From positions 62,001 to 126,000 of the forward strand of contig NZ_LMRD01000013.1 in NCBI RefSeq assembly GCF_001425575.1: a stretch of DNA of 64,000 bases. The letters are read 5' to 3'. The notes under the pieces were generated by a model, which saw only the letters and a program-made list of their open reading frames with translations, did not search any database and was not told the origin of the DNA. Position 1 is the stretch's first letter. Each line of letters begins with the position of its first letter. Below, piece by piece: positions 18,512-27,880 of the stretch. The position numbers were made by a program, and so were the translations under genes. Origin of the DNA: Aurantimonas sp. Leaf443 (lineage in GTDB: Bacteria > Pseudomonadota > Alphaproteobacteria > Rhizobiales > Rhizobiaceae).

Positions 18512-20005
18512 TCAGAACGTCACCGGCGGCGTCGGACCGCCCTTCTCCGTCTCCCAGCGCGCCGACCAGTCCCGTCCCGTCCGCGTCAGGACGAGATAGT
18601 TGCGCTCGGCCGTGTAGATCGTCCGCCGGCCGGGAATGGGGGCCATGCGGATCGGCCGCCCGGGCAGCGGCGACTCGCCGAGCCGGGCCAGCAGCCCCAG
18701 AAGCATGGGATAGGCCCCGTTCGGCGCCGGATGCGAGATGCCGGAGGCGATGAACTGTTCGAGATCCGAGCCGTCCTTCAGGCGCATGCGGGCGCGCGTC
18801 GCCAGATGGATCTCGCCGGAGACGAGCGTCACCCGGCCGCGCCCGGCCTCCTGGAAGGTCGCGAGGGCCTTGAGGAAGCGCGTCCATTCGGCGCGGTGGC
18901 TTCGGCTCTGCCACTGGTCGCGCAGGTCGTCCTCGTAGCGGTGACCGCCGAGCGCGAGATCGCCGAGCCGCTCCACCCAGCTGAGGCGCGGCCCGAGGCC
19001 CGGCACCGAGGACATGACGAGCACCCGGTCGCCGGGCGGCGTTTCCTCCAGCGAGCGCTCGAACGCCGTCCAGCCGGCCTCGCCCATCACCCGGTGCGGC
19101 CGCCGCTCGCTGCGAAGGTCCGGCGCGAGGATCGACAGGCCCGGATAGCGCAGCGCGAGCGACAGGCTGGCGCCGGTCGGATCGAGCCCGATTCCCGGCG
19201 GCGGGCCCTCCGCGCCGAGCTGGAAGAGGAGGAAGGTCTCGCGCGCCGCCGCGAAGAGGCCCCGCCCGACGGGGCTGTCGAGCATCGCCTCGGGCAGGCT
19301 GCCCCAGCCGTCCATGATGTCGTGGTCGTCCCACATCATCACCGAGGGCACGCGGGCCGAAAGCTCTGCGGTGCCCTCCTGCGAGAGGACGCTGAGATAG
19401 CGCTCGGCGTAGAAGCGGAGCGCGGCCTGCCGGCACGTCTCGTCGAAGGCGATGGCGCCCCACTCGCCGTGCGCCGCCTCGCTCCAGGCGACGAAGGCGG
19501 GATGGGCCTGAAGCACCTCGTCGGCATAGATCTGGTCGCCGCCCTGCAGGAGGAGGGCGAAGGGGCTCTCGCGATGCTCGCCCCAGAGCCGCGTCCACAA
19601 GGCGTTGCGCTCCTCGCCCGCGCGGTCCCCGTCGCCCTTCTCCCGCCCGTTGCAGGAGACGTAGGCGATGGACAGCGCCCCGCGCGCGGGCGGGGCCACC
19701 TCGAAGCGGCGCGTCCCCGACGCTTGCGTCTCCACGGCATAGGCGCCCGGCCGGTCGGCCGGCAGGGAGAAGGCGATGGCGAAGAGCCGGCGTCCGGCGA
19801 TCGTGGTCAGCAAGCGCGCGCGCCCGCCCGCCTCGTCCTCGCCTTCGGCCGTCGCGGTGAGGCGCGGCGCCTCGTCGCCGGGCTGCGCGATCAGGGCGAG
19901 GAGGCGGTGGCGACCGTCCTCGACGCCGCGCGACAGCAGCACGGGCCCGATCGTGGCGTCCTCGGCGACCGACAGGAGATCGCCAGCGCTGTTCATGGCA
20001 TCCAT
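18512..20005 (-). CDS. PhoD-like metallophosphatase without signal peptide
   Basis: The 497-residue protein has the PhoD/purple-phosphatase-like metal motifs: SCNG (N-terminal third), GGDQIYADE, MMWDDHDIMDGWG, and SGEIHLA near the C-terminus. Classical PhoD enzymes are exported by Tat. This one starts MDAMNSAGDLL with no twin-arginine or signal sequence, so it is probably cytoplasmic. It would hydrolyse phosphate mono- or diesters; the substrate is unknown. It stands alone between the RlpA-like and SleB-like genes, all on the minus strand. Confidence 0.85.
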   Translation of the reverse strand: MDAMNSAGDLLSVAEDATIGPVLLSRGVEDGRHRLLALIAQPGDEAPRLTATAEGEDEAGGRARLLTTIAGRRLFAIAFSLPADRPGAYAVETQASGTRRFEVAPPARGALSIAYVSCNGREKGDGDRAGEERNALWTRLWGEHRESPFALLLQGGDQIYADEVLQAHPAFVAWSEAAHGEWGAIAFDETCRQAALRFYAERYLSVLSQEGTAELSARVPSVMMWDDHDIMDGWGSLPEAMLDSPVGRGLFAAARETFLLFQLGAEGPPPGIGLDPTGASLSLALRYPGLSILAPDLRSERRPHRVMGEAGWTAFERSLEETPPGDRVLVMSSVPGLGPRLSWVERLGDLALGGHRYEDDLRDQWQSRSHRAEWTRFLKALATFQEAGRGRVTLVSGEIHLATRARMRLKDGSDLEQFIASGISHPAPNGAYPMLLGLLARLGESPLPGRPIRMAPIPGRRTIYTAERNYLVLTRTGRDWSARWETEKGGPTPPVTF

Positions 20006-20130
20006 GACGATCGTCCTCCGCCGGACAGAAGGCGCCGGCGGAAGGCTCGAGCGCGTTGAGGCCCTCGAATATAGGCGGCCGTCGCTCGGACTGAAGGGTG
20101 GGGCCGGCGATCCCGCCGCCGGCTGTCGCC

Positions 20131-21111
20131 TCAGCGGGCGGTCGCAGGCCGGGCGGAGGGGACGGCGACGGCCTGCGGCGCCTCGTCGGGCAGGCCGGCC
20201 ATGCGGGCGATGAGATCGGACATGTCGTCCGGCGCGCCGCCGGAGCGTGCCGGTGCGACCTGCGGCTGGGCGGCGAGGACGACGCGCCCGCCGCGCGCCG
20301 GCGCGGACGCGGACGCGGTCGGCGTGGCGCCTTCGCTCGCCCGGCCCCGCCGCGCCTGCGCCCGATCCATGTCGGCGCCCCTGAGGGCGTCGGGATTGGA
20401 GACGGCGGCGTTCGTCACGAGCGGGCGGCCGGTCCGGCCGTCGAAGAGCGACAGGAAGGGCTTGGCCGAGTTGCGCACGCCCGGCATCTCCTCCACGAGC
20501 GCGACCTGCGTGCCGCCCTGCGAGGCCTTGGCCGCGGCGATGCGCCGGTCGATGTCGCTGGCCTCGGACGCCTTGCCCTGCTTCTGCAGCGCGGCCACCT
20601 GGCTCTGGCTGCGCAGCGGGCCGTTGTAAAGACGCCGCGAGACCTTCTCGTAGAAGGCGTTGCCGCCGGCGATGGCGACATAGTGCATGTTGTTGTAGCC
20701 GAAGCTCATGCCGGCGGTGTGGAAGAACATCGCCTCCTTCACCCCGTCATGCCGCTTGCCGGAAAGGACCTCGGCCGCCGTCTGCATGGCGAGTTCCTTG
20801 CCGGCGCCCATCTCGCGGGTCATCACGCCCGGCGCGAACTGGCGCGGCTGGGCAACGACGGAACAGACGTCGGAGGCGTAGCGCCCCGACTTGACCCGGT
20901 TCATCACCACGGTGCCGACGGCCAGCATCCCCTCGCGGGAGGAGCGGTTGGACTCGAAATACATCGCCCGGGCGAGGCATTCCTGCTCCGGTCCGTAGGC
21001 GACGGGTTTGACGAGGTCGGACATCTCGGCATCGGGCGCGCCGACGCAGGCCGATAGCGAGAGGCCGGACAGGACCACGAGGGTCAGCGGGAGAAGGGTT
21101 CGGATCGTCAT
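20131..21111 (-). CDS. cell wall hydrolase lipoprotein (SleB/Hydrolase_2 family)
   Basis: The 326-residue protein has a lipoprotein signal with lipobox LSAC (Cys about residue 22). A Hydrolase_2 (SleB-type) domain follows, with CLARAMYFESNRSSREGMLAV, VVMNRV and QFAPG, then a long Ala/Pro/Arg-rich low-complexity C-terminal tail. The family cleaves peptidoglycan, with the Glu in YFE as probable catalytic residue. It would act at the outer-membrane inner face during growth or division. A GAGGA motif abuts the ATG with too little spacing, so a slightly later start is possible. Confidence 0.88.
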   Translation of the reverse strand: MTIRTLLPLTLVVLSGLSLSACVGAPDAEMSDLVKPVAYGPEQECLARAMYFESNRSSREGMLAVGTVVMNRVKSGRYASDVCSVVAQPRQFAPGVMTREMGAGKELAMQTAAEVLSGKRHDGVKEAMFFHTAGMSFGYNNMHYVAIAGGNAFYEKVSRRLYNGPLRSQSQVAALQKQGKASEASDIDRRIAAAKASQGGTQVALVEEMPGVRNSAKPFLSLFDGRTGRPLVTNAAVSNPDALRGADMDRAQARRGRASEGATPTASASAPARGGRVVLAAQPQVAPARSGGAPDDMSDLIARMAGLPDEAPQAVAVPSARPATAR

Positions 21112-21233
21112 TCCTCACGATTGATGACGAAACGTGTCCCAAAAAAGATGTCCGTGAGCTCGAAGGCCCGTCCCGCTGCCTTTCTTCCGCCACTGTTGCA
21201 GCGGGGCCGCAGTCCGCAGGGTTCGCGCAAGCG

Positions 21234-21265
21234 GACGGGGCGGAACCGCGATGGCCCGCCCCGTC
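21234..21265 (-). terminator. hairpin terminator after sdhB
   Basis: A perfect 10-bp stem (GACGGGGCGG with CCGCCCCGTC) with a 12-nt loop lies about 65 bp past the sdhB stop, before the SleB-like gene. No T-tract follows on the minus strand. Confidence 0.5.
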
Positions 21266-21330
21266 TTCAGTCTTTCCACATCGTTTCGTGCCACCGGCCC
21301 GCGGCGGGCGCGTCGCCGGCACAAGCCGCG

Positions 21331-22110
21331 TCAGACGTGACGCTCGACCATCATCTTCTTGATTTCGGCGATCGCCTTGGCGGGGTTCAGTCCCTTCGGG
21401 CAGGTCTGCGTGCAGTTCATGATCGTATGGCAGCGATAGAGCTTGAACGGGTCCTCGAGATCGTCGAGCCGCGGGCCGGTCGCCTCGTCGCGGCTGTCGA
21501 TCAGCCAGCGATAGGCCTGCAGGAGCACGGCGGGGCCGAGATAGCGCTCGCCGTTCCACCAGTAGGAGGGGCAGGAGGTCTGGCAGCAGAAGCAGAGGAT
21601 GCACTCGTAGAGCCCGTCCAGCTTCTCGCGGTCGGCATGGCTCTGGCGCCACTCCTTCTCCGGCGCGGGCGTCTCGGTCTTCAGCCAGGGCTCGATGGAG
21701 CGCAGCTGCGCGTAGGGCACGGTGAGATCGGGAATGAGGTCCTTGATCACCGGCATGTGCGGCAGCGGGTAGACCTTCACCGCGCCTTTCACCTCGTCCA
21801 TGCCCTTGGTGCAGGCGAGCGTGTTGGCCCCGTCGATGTTCATGGCGCAGGAGCCGCAGATGCCCTCGCGGCACGAGCGGCGCAGCGTCAGCGTCGAATC
21901 GACGTTGTTCTTGATCCACAGGAGCGCGTCGAGCACCATCGGACCGCAATCCTCGGTATCGACGTAGAACGTGTCGACCGACGGGTTCTTCCCGTCGTCC
22001 GGGGACCAGCGATAGATCTGGAATTCCCGCAGCTTGGACGTGTTGGCCGGTTTCGGCCAGACCTTGCCCTTCTCGATCCTCGAATTCTTCGGAAGCGCGA
22101 GCTCGACCAT
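21331..22110 (-). CDS. sdhB: succinate dehydrogenase iron-sulfur subunit
   Basis: SdhB carries the three Fe-S clusters of complex II. The [2Fe-2S] set is in CREGICGSC plus a later Cys. The [4Fe-4S] and [3Fe-4S] sets are in [12 protein letters not shown] and [14 protein letters not shown]. The 259 residues match alphaproteobacterial SdhB exactly. The start [12 protein letters not shown] was chosen because upstream codons are not conserved-looking. Unusually, it is not adjacent to sdhA: about 2.9 kb with three other genes, one on the opposite strand, separates them. sdhB therefore needs its own promoter. Confidence 0.98.
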   Translation of the reverse strand: MVELALPKNSRIEKGKVWPKPANTSKLREFQIYRWSPDDGKNPSVDTFYVDTEDCGPMVLDALLWIKNNVDSTLTLRRSCREGICGSCAMNIDGANTLACTKGMDEVKGAVKVYPLPHMPVIKDLIPDLTVPYAQLRSIEPWLKTETPAPEKEWRQSHADREKLDGLYECILCFCCQTSCPSYWWNGERYLGPAVLLQAYRWLIDSRDEATGPRLDDLEDPFKLYRCHTIMNCTQTCPKGLNPAKAIAEIKKMMVERHV

Positions 22111-22197
22111 GGATGGGGGTTTCCGGTGCCAGTTTGGAATCGTTCGCACCATAATCGCTGCGCCGCAAAAGGCCAGCGGCGAAAGCGCGCGGAACTC

Positions 22198-22214
22198 CTT
22201 CAAATCGTTTGAAG
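22198..22214. promoter_or_regulatory. inverted repeat upstream of sdhB
   Basis: CTTCAAA-TCG-TTTGAAG is a perfect 7-bp inverted repeat with 3-bp centre, about 90 bp upstream of the sdhB start and 200 bp upstream of the divergent sugar dehydrogenase gene. It has operator-like symmetry; the regulator is unknown. Confidence 0.35.
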
Positions 22215-22409
22215 TTGCGAGGCGCCGCAGGGACTTCGACGGCAGGGCGTCCCGCGCGATGCCCGGCATCCGCCACGCCGCCTCGCAAGCGCGCGTCCCG
22301 TCCGGATAAACCGCCCCTCACGAAACCTTTGCCCGGCCGTCGCCCGTCCATCGGAACGCCCCGGAGGCCCCCGCATTGGGCCTGCGACATCTTTCAGCGG
22401 AGCCCCACC

Positions 22410-23720
22410 ATGTCCCTTCGAACCTGCCTCCTGGCGGGCAGCGCCCTCCTCCTCGCCACGGGTCCCGGCGGCGCCCAGGTCGCCGTCACCTCCGGCGCCG
22501 GCGCGCCGTCCACGCTCGACCTGCCCGACCCCGATCTGTCCCACGACGTCGCCAACTACACGCGCCAGGTCGGTTGGCCCGAGGGCGCCGCCCCGAAGGC
22601 CCCGGAGGGCTTCACCGTCACCCGCTTCGCCGAAGGGCTCGACAATCCGCGCTGGATCCATGTCCTCGACAATGGCGACGTCCTCGTCGCCGAGGCCGCG
22701 ACCAGGCCGAAGGAGCCCAAGGACGAGGAGGAGCGCAGGAAGCAGGAGCTCCAGAAGGCCTCCGGCACCCTGAAGGACAGCGCCGACCGGATTTCGCTCC
22801 TGCGCGATTCCGATTCCGACGGCACGGTGGACGAGAAAAGCGCGCTCCTCGAGAATCTCAACCAGCCCTTCGGCATGGCGCGGGTCGGCGACACTCTGTT
22901 CGTCGCCAATACCGACGCGGTGCTGCGCTTCCCCTATCAGGAGGGCCAGACGCGCATCGAGGCGAAGGGCGAGACGATCCTCGACCTGCCGGCCGGCGGT
23001 TACAACAACCACTGGACGCGCAACCTCCTCGCCAGCGAGGACGGCTCGAAGATCTACGTCTCCGTCGGCTCGGCCTCCAACGTCGCCGAGTTCGGCATGA
23101 AGGAGGAGGAGCGGCGCGCCGGCATCCTGGAGATCGCCGCCGACGGCTCGGGCGAGCGCATCTTCGCGGCCGGGCTGCGCAACCCCGTCGGCATGGGCTG
23201 GAACCCGGCGACGGGCGAGTTGTGGACCGCCGTCAACGAACGCGACGAGATCGGCGACGCGCTCGTGCCGGACTACATGACCTCGGTGAAGGAGAACGCC
23301 TTCTACGGCTGGCCCTACAGCTATTTCGGCCAGAACGAGGACCCGCGACGCGCCGGCGAGGCGCCCGATCTCGTGGCCAAGGCCCTCGTGCCGGACTTCG
23401 CGCTCGGGGCCCACACGGCCTCGCTCGGCCTTGCCTTCTACGAGGGCGACGCCTTCCCGCGGAAGTATCGCGACGGCGCCTTCGTCGGCCAGCGCGGCTC
23501 CTGGAACCGCTCGGACTTTTCCGGCTATCGCGTCGCCTTCGTGCCCTTCGAGAACGGCAAGCCGACGGGCGCGATCGAGGACTTCCTCACCGGCTTCCTG
23601 AAGGATGCCGAGACGGGCGAGACGCATGGCCGGCCGGTCGGCGTCGCGGTCGCCAAGGACGGCGCGCTGCTCGTGGCGGACGATGCCGGCGGCATCGTCT
23701 GGCGCGTGGCCGCGCAATAG
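22410..23720 (+). CDS. PQQ-type sugar (sorbosone) dehydrogenase
   Basis: The 436-residue exported protein has a signal peptide (about 1-23). A six-bladed beta-propeller of the GDH-B/sorbosone dehydrogenase family follows, with FAEGLDNPRWIHVL, SLLRDSDSDGTVD, GSASNVAEFG, AAGLRNPVGMGWNP and FVGQRGSWNRSDFSGYRV. These enzymes oxidise aldoses or sorbosone in the periplasm using PQQ. No PQQ biosynthesis genes are in the window. It lies on the plus strand inside the split sdh locus. Confidence 0.88.
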   Translation: MSLRTCLLAGSALLLATGPGGAQVAVTSGAGAPSTLDLPDPDLSHDVANYTRQVGWPEGAAPKAPEGFTVTRFAEGLDNPRWIHVLDNGDVLVAEAATRPKEPKDEEERRKQELQKASGTLKDSADRISLLRDSDSDGTVDEKSALLENLNQPFGMARVGDTLFVANTDAVLRFPYQEGQTRIEAKGETILDLPAGGYNNHWTRNLLASEDGSKIYVSVGSASNVAEFGMKEEERRAGILEIAADGSGERIFAAGLRNPVGMGWNPATGELWTAVNERDEIGDALVPDYMTSVKENAFYGWPYSYFGQNEDPRRAGEAPDLVAKALVPDFALGAHTASLGLAFYEGDAFPRKYRDGAFVGQRGSWNRSDFSGYRVAFVPFENGKPTGAIEDFLTGFLKDAETGETHGRPVGVAVAKDGALLVADDAGGIVWRVAAQ

Positions 23721-23748
23721 GCGCTTCGGCCTCCGTCGCCGTCATGAT

Positions 23749-23785
23749 AAGGGCGCGCCGGCGGTCCGCCGGCGCGCCCTTTCTC
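23749..23785 (+). terminator. strong intrinsic terminator
   Basis: A 16-bp perfect stem (AAGGGCGCGCCGGCGG and its complement) with a minimal loop is followed by TTCTCT. It ends the sugar dehydrogenase transcript and probably also serves the convergent gene, since A residues open the stem. Confidence 0.8.
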
Positions 23786-23807
23786 TATCGGCGACCCTGC
23801 GCCTGCG

Positions 23808-24500
23808 TCAGTTCGTCGGGCCGCCCGGCACCTTGGGCGCGCCCGGCGACATCGGGGCGAGCGGGGCGACGTCGGGCCCGACCGTCGGCGTGCCCGGATG
23901 GTCGGCCTTGCAGGTCGTCGATTCCTTCTCGAGGAAGGCGAAGATGAACTCCTGGTCGGGCTTGCCCACCCGCCCGTCGTTCAGCATGCGGTCGGCCACG
24001 GGGGGCGCGACGACGGAGGCGATGAGATAGTCGCGCTGCGGATCGGCAAGGCCCGTGAAGCTCTTCTCGGCGAGGCAGTCGCAGGCCGCCTTCGACATGC
24101 CCTTCATCTGCACGGCGCACAGGCCGGAGATGAGGCTGAGCTGCGACTGCTTGTCGGAGATGCGCGGCAGTTCGAACTTGTCGCCGACGGCGTTGCGCGG
24201 GCTCGCCGGGCTTCCGGCCGTCCCTTCGCGCTGCGGCGTCTGCGTCGTCGTCGCCGGCGTGCCCGGTGCGGAGGGCGCGGAGCCTGCAGGCGCGCCGCTC
24301 GGCGTCGCGTCGCTCGCCTGCCCGCCGCTCGCGGCCGGCGCCTGCGGCGTCTCCGTCGCGGCCGGCTCGGTCGGCGTCGGCGCCCCGGCGGCGGCCGGCG
24401 GGGTCGCCGGCGCCGCGCCCGTGCCCTGCGCCATCGCGCTCGTGCCCGCCATCAGGATCGCCAGAAGCGCCAGCCCCGCCGTCCGATTCACCTTCGCCAT
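23808..24500 (-). CDS. secreted Pro/Ala-rich hypothetical protein
   Basis: The 230-residue protein is not recognised. It has a clear signal peptide (MAKVNRTAGLALLAILMAGTSAMAQ). About 75 residues of Ala/Pro/Thr-rich linker follow. A compact C-terminal part then has four cysteines (LCAVQMKG, ACDCLAEKSF, TTCKADHPG), suggesting a small disulfide-bonded periplasmic domain. It follows the VapD-like gene by 144 bp on the same strand and may belong to the sdhCDA transcript. Confidence 0.6.
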   Translation of the reverse strand: MAKVNRTAGLALLAILMAGTSAMAQGTGAAPATPPAAAGAPTPTEPAATETPQAPAASGGQASDATPSGAPAGSAPSAPGTPATTTQTPQREGTAGSPASPRNAVGDKFELPRISDKQSQLSLISGLCAVQMKGMSKAACDCLAEKSFTGLADPQRDYLIASVVAPPVADRMLNDGRVGKPDQEFIFAFLEKESTTCKADHPGTPTVGPDVAPLAPMSPGAPKVPGGPTN

Positions 24501-24644
24501 GTCAGTCCTCCCGAGAAAGACGCTGTGCGGCCTTTGCCGGCCGCATCACGGATGCCCAGCCCGCATCTACGACAGAGCCGGCGAAAGTCCGCATTGATTT
24601 TCGGAAAGGTGATCGAACGGGCGGCAGGGCCGGTGCCCGGCCGC

Positions 24645-24962
24645 TCAGTTCTTGCGGCGTGCGGCGCGACGACGCTTGCGGTCGAGCACGACCATCAGGT
24701 CGTTGTTCTCCTCGATCCGCAGCATCCGAATGTCCTTCAGCGATGCCGTGAACCAGGCGAACTCGTCGGCCATGTCTTCCACGATGGCGATGCATTCGGG
24801 GGCGCTTAGTTCGGGATCGCCGAAATAGACCGAACCCTGCCGATGCTCGAACCCGTTCTCCTCGAGAAACGTCCGCACGTCCGAATAGGCGTTTCGCCAG
24901 GACGGATTGGGATAGAGCCTCTCGAGGATCTCGGTGTCGAAATCGAATGCGATGGCGTACAC
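24645..24962 (-). CDS. VapD-family protein (Cas2-like ferredoxin fold)
   Basis: The 105-residue protein starts VYAIAFDFDTE and continues with VRTFLEENGFEHRQGSVYFG and SLKDIRMLRIEENNDLM. This is the full VapD pattern, including the conserved Asp in the first strand and the QGS motif. Experimentally studied VapD proteins are Cas2-like endoribonucleases; activity here is inferred. A GTG start follows a GGGGAGGG site; an ATG 19 codons upstream is the alternative. The C-terminus adds a basic RKRRRAARRKN tail. It sits 71 bp after sdhA, with no antitoxin gene visible beside it. Confidence 0.82.
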   Translation of the reverse strand: MYAIAFDFDTEILERLYPNPSWRNAYSDVRTFLEENGFEHRQGSVYFGDPELSAPECIAIVEDMADEFAWFTASLKDIRMLRIEENNDLMVVLDRKRRRAARRKN

Positions 24963-25033
24963 GCGCCCTCCCCTCGGCGGCCTGTTATGTCCGATCGTCT
25001 GGGATGGCGCGAAAGCCATGAGGGCCGCCTTCT

Positions 25034-26869
25034 CTAGTACACCCGCTTCTTCGGCTGGATGTAGTCGATCTCGTTCGACATCGTGTAGGTGTGGACCGGC
25101 CGGTCCTCCAGCGTCACGGTCTTGGCGACCGTGTCGGCGAAGGACAGGGTGTGCTTCATCCAGTTCTGGTCGTCGCGGTCGGGGAAGTCCTCGCGGGCAT
25201 GGGCGCCGCGCGATTCCTGCCGGTTGCGGGCCGAGTCCATCGTCACCACCGCCTGCGCGATGAGGTTGTCGTATTCCAGCGTCTCGACGAGGTCGGTGTT
25301 CCAGATCAGCGAGCGGTCGGTGATCTTCACGTCGTCGGAGGCGCCCCAGACCTGATGGATCTTCTGGTGGCCTTCCTCCAGGATCTCGCCGGTGCGGAAC
25401 ACGGCGCAGTTGGACTGCATCGTGCGCTGCATGGTGTCGCGGAGCTCGGCGGTCGGAGTGGAGCCCGAGGCGTAGCGGAAGCGGTCGAGGCGCGACAGCG
25501 CGAGGTCGCCGGCGCCGGCCGGCAGCGTCGGCTGGCTCTCGCCGGGCGTCACGGTCTCGGCGCAGCGGAGCGCGGCGGCGCGGCCGAAGACGACGAGGTC
25601 GATCAGCGAGTTCGAGCCGAGACGGTTGGCGCCGTGGACGGAGACGCAGCCCGCCTCGCCGACGGCCATCAGGCCCGGCACGACGGAGTCGGCGTCGCCG
25701 TTCTTCTTGGTCAGCACCTCGCCGTGATAGTTCGTGGGGATGCCGCCCATGTTGTAGTGGACCGTCGGCAGGACCGGGATCGGCTCGCGCGTCACGTCGA
25801 CGCCGGCGAAGATGCGTGCCGATTCCGAGATGCCGGGCAGGCGCTCGTGCAAGACGGCCGGGTCGAGATGATCGAGATGCAGGAAGATGTGGTCCTTGCC
25901 CTTGCCCACGCCCCGGCCCTCGCGGATCTCCATCGTCATGGAGCGCGAGACGACGTCGCGCGAGGCCAGATCCTTGGCGGAGGGGGCGTAGCGCTCCATG
26001 AAGCGCTCGCCTTCCGAATTGGTGAGATAGCCGCCCTCGCCGCGCGCCCCTTCCGTGATGAGGCAGCCCGCGCCGTAGATGCCGGTCGGATGGAACTGCA
26101 CGAACTCCATGTCCTGCAGCGGCAGGCCGGCGCGCAGCACCATGCCGCCGCCGTCGCCGGTGCAGGTATGGGCGGAGGTGGCCGAGAAATAGGCGCGGCC
26201 GTAGCCGCCGGTGGCCAGGATCGTCTTCTTGGCGCGGAAGCGGTGGATCGTGCCGTCGTCGAGGCAGAGCGCCACGACGCCCCGGCACACGCCCTCCTCG
26301 TCCATGATGAGGTCGATGGCGAAATACTCGATGAAGAACTCGGAGGCGTAGCGCAGGCTCTGGCCGTAGAGCGTGTGCAGGATCGCGTGGCCGGTGCGGT
26401 CGGCGGCGGCGCAGGTGCGCTGGGCCGGCGGGCCGTTGCCGAACTCGGTCGTCATGCCGCCGAAGGGCCGCTGGTAGATGCGCCCGTCCTCGGTGCGGCT
26501 GAACGGCACGCCGAAATGCTCGAGCTCGTAGACGGCCTTGGGCGCCTCGCGCACGAGATATTCGATCGCGTCCTGGTCGCCCAGCCAGTCCGACCCCTTC
26601 ACGGTGTCGTACATATGCCACTGCCAGCTGTCGGCGCCCATGTTGCCGAGCGAGGCGGCGACGCCCCCCTGCGCGGCGACCGTGTGCGAGCGCGTCGGGA
26701 AGACCTTGGTGATGCAGGCGGTCTTCAGGCCGGCCTGCGCCGCGCCGAGCGTGGCGCGAAGGCCGGCGCCCCCGGCGCCGACGACGACGACGTCGAACGT
26801 GTGGTCGGTGAACGTGTAGGCCTTGCCGTTCTGGGCGGGGGCCGAGCGGTGGGGCTGGGCAGTGGCCAT
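25034..26869 (-). CDS. sdhA: succinate dehydrogenase flavoprotein subunit
   Basis: SdhA is the FAD-containing catalytic subunit that oxidises succinate to fumarate. The 611-residue protein has the FAD motif GAGGAGLRA, the covalent-flavin His in SHTVAAQGG, the HPTGIYG motif and the active-site [17 protein letters not shown] region. It follows sdhD by 2 bp, so sdhC-sdhD-sdhA form one operon. The next gene is the VapD-like gene, not sdhB. Confidence 0.99.
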   Translation of the reverse strand: MATAQPHRSAPAQNGKAYTFTDHTFDVVVVGAGGAGLRATLGAAQAGLKTACITKVFPTRSHTVAAQGGVAASLGNMGADSWQWHMYDTVKGSDWLGDQDAIEYLVREAPKAVYELEHFGVPFSRTEDGRIYQRPFGGMTTEFGNGPPAQRTCAAADRTGHAILHTLYGQSLRYASEFFIEYFAIDLIMDEEGVCRGVVALCLDDGTIHRFRAKKTILATGGYGRAYFSATSAHTCTGDGGGMVLRAGLPLQDMEFVQFHPTGIYGAGCLITEGARGEGGYLTNSEGERFMERYAPSAKDLASRDVVSRSMTMEIREGRGVGKGKDHIFLHLDHLDPAVLHERLPGISESARIFAGVDVTREPIPVLPTVHYNMGGIPTNYHGEVLTKKNGDADSVVPGLMAVGEAGCVSVHGANRLGSNSLIDLVVFGRAAALRCAETVTPGESQPTLPAGAGDLALSRLDRFRYASGSTPTAELRDTMQRTMQSNCAVFRTGEILEEGHQKIHQVWGASDDVKITDRSLIWNTDLVETLEYDNLIAQAVVTMDSARNRQESRGAHAREDFPDRDDQNWMKHTLSFADTVAKTVTLEDRPVHTYTMSNEIDYIQPKKRVY

Positions 26870-26871
26870 GG

Positions 26872-27252
26872 TCAGGCTCCGAAGCTCATCTTGACGATCG
26901 CGAAGAGGCAGGCGCCGGCGACCGCGATGGCGAAGAACGTGTTGAGGAGGACGAGCGGCAGCTTGGCGGCACCGTGGACATAGTCCTCGATGATCACCTG
27001 CATGCCGAGGCGCATGTGCACCGTCGCGGAGATGACGACGAGCGCCATGGCAAGGCCCACGAGCGGGCTCGAGAAGGCGGCGCGCACGCCCTCGTAGGGC
27101 TCGTCGTGCAGGGAGACGAGCAGGATCACGAAGAAGGTGATGAGGACGGCGTTGGCGACCGCCGTCAGGCGCTGCAGCCAGAAATGCTCGGTGCCCGCGC
27201 GGGCCGAGCCGAGGCCGCGCACGCGGCTGAGGGGGGTTCTCATGTCGGTCAT
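26872..27252 (-). CDS. sdhD: succinate dehydrogenase membrane anchor subunit D
   Basis: The 126-residue protein has three membrane spans and forms the quinone- and heme-binding anchor with SdhC. The sequence has the SdhD pattern [15 protein letters not shown] and, in the second span, [16 protein letters not shown], where His and the Asp-Tyr pair are heme and quinone-site residues in the family. It is sandwiched between sdhC (12 bp) and sdhA (2 bp). Confidence 0.96.
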   Translation of the reverse strand: MTDMRTPLSRVRGLGSARAGTEHFWLQRLTAVANAVLITFFVILLVSLHDEPYEGVRAAFSSPLVGLAMALVVISATVHMRLGMQVIIEDYVHGAAKLPLVLLNTFFAIAVAGACLFAIVKMSFGA

Positions 27253-27264
27253 GGTGTCAGGTCC

Positions 27265-27657
27265 TCAGCCGATGATCGCGACGGCGAGCCAGATCAGAAC
27301 GGTGGCGGCGAGCGCGGCGGCGGGCGTGGCGAGCGCCAGCCTGGTCGAATCCTCGCGCGACAGGCCGTGGCCGGTGTCCCACAGGAGATGGCGGATGCCG
27401 CCGGCCATGTGGTGCATCAGCGTGAACGTGTAGAGGAAGAGGATCAGCCGGCCGAGCCAGGAGCCGAAGAAGGCGGACGCCCAGGAAAAGGCCTCCGGTC
27501 CGCTGGCGGCGGCGACCAGCCACCAGACGAGAAGGATCGTCCCGCCGTAGAGGCCCGCGCCGGTGATGCGGTGGGCGATCGACATCGCCATGGTCGGCCG
27601 GAACCGGTAGATCGACAGATGCGGCGACAGCGGCCGCGCGGACTTCGCCTCGGACAT
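27265..27657 (-). CDS. sdhC: succinate dehydrogenase cytochrome b556 subunit C
   Basis: The 130-residue membrane subunit has the SdhC signature RPLSPHLSIYRFRPTMAMSI near the N-terminus, followed by HRITGAGLYGG and the heme-ligand His in FTLMHHMAGGIRHL. It is the first gene of sdhC-sdhD-sdhA. The upstream 220 bp is relatively AT-rich and should contain the promoter, although I could not pick a convincing -35/-10 pair. Confidence 0.97.
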   Translation of the reverse strand: MSEAKSARPLSPHLSIYRFRPTMAMSIAHRITGAGLYGGTILLVWWLVAAASGPEAFSWASAFFGSWLGRLILFLYTFTLMHHMAGGIRHLLWDTGHGLSREDSTRLALATPAAALAATVLIWLAVAIIG

Positions 27658-27880
27658 TCTGGCCCTTCGTTTTGCACTTTGCCTGGAATCGGCGCGGGCA
27701 GCGGAACCGATCCGCCGGGCGTTGCGCCGAGAATGGTTCTAGAAGGCGTATTGCGAGTGCGAAATCAAGTCTCGCCCAACCGCCGATCCATCGTTTCATC
27801 GGCTTAATCGATTAGGCGCGGCAAGAGGGCGCGACCGGCCCGAGACGCGGCCGGCGCAGGGCACCCGGCAGCCCCCGCGC

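Noticed and set aside
24501-24644. Antitoxin gene for the VapD-like protein
   Set aside because: No short frame with a credible ribosome site or VapX-like sequence was found on either side. The next gene encodes an exported protein.
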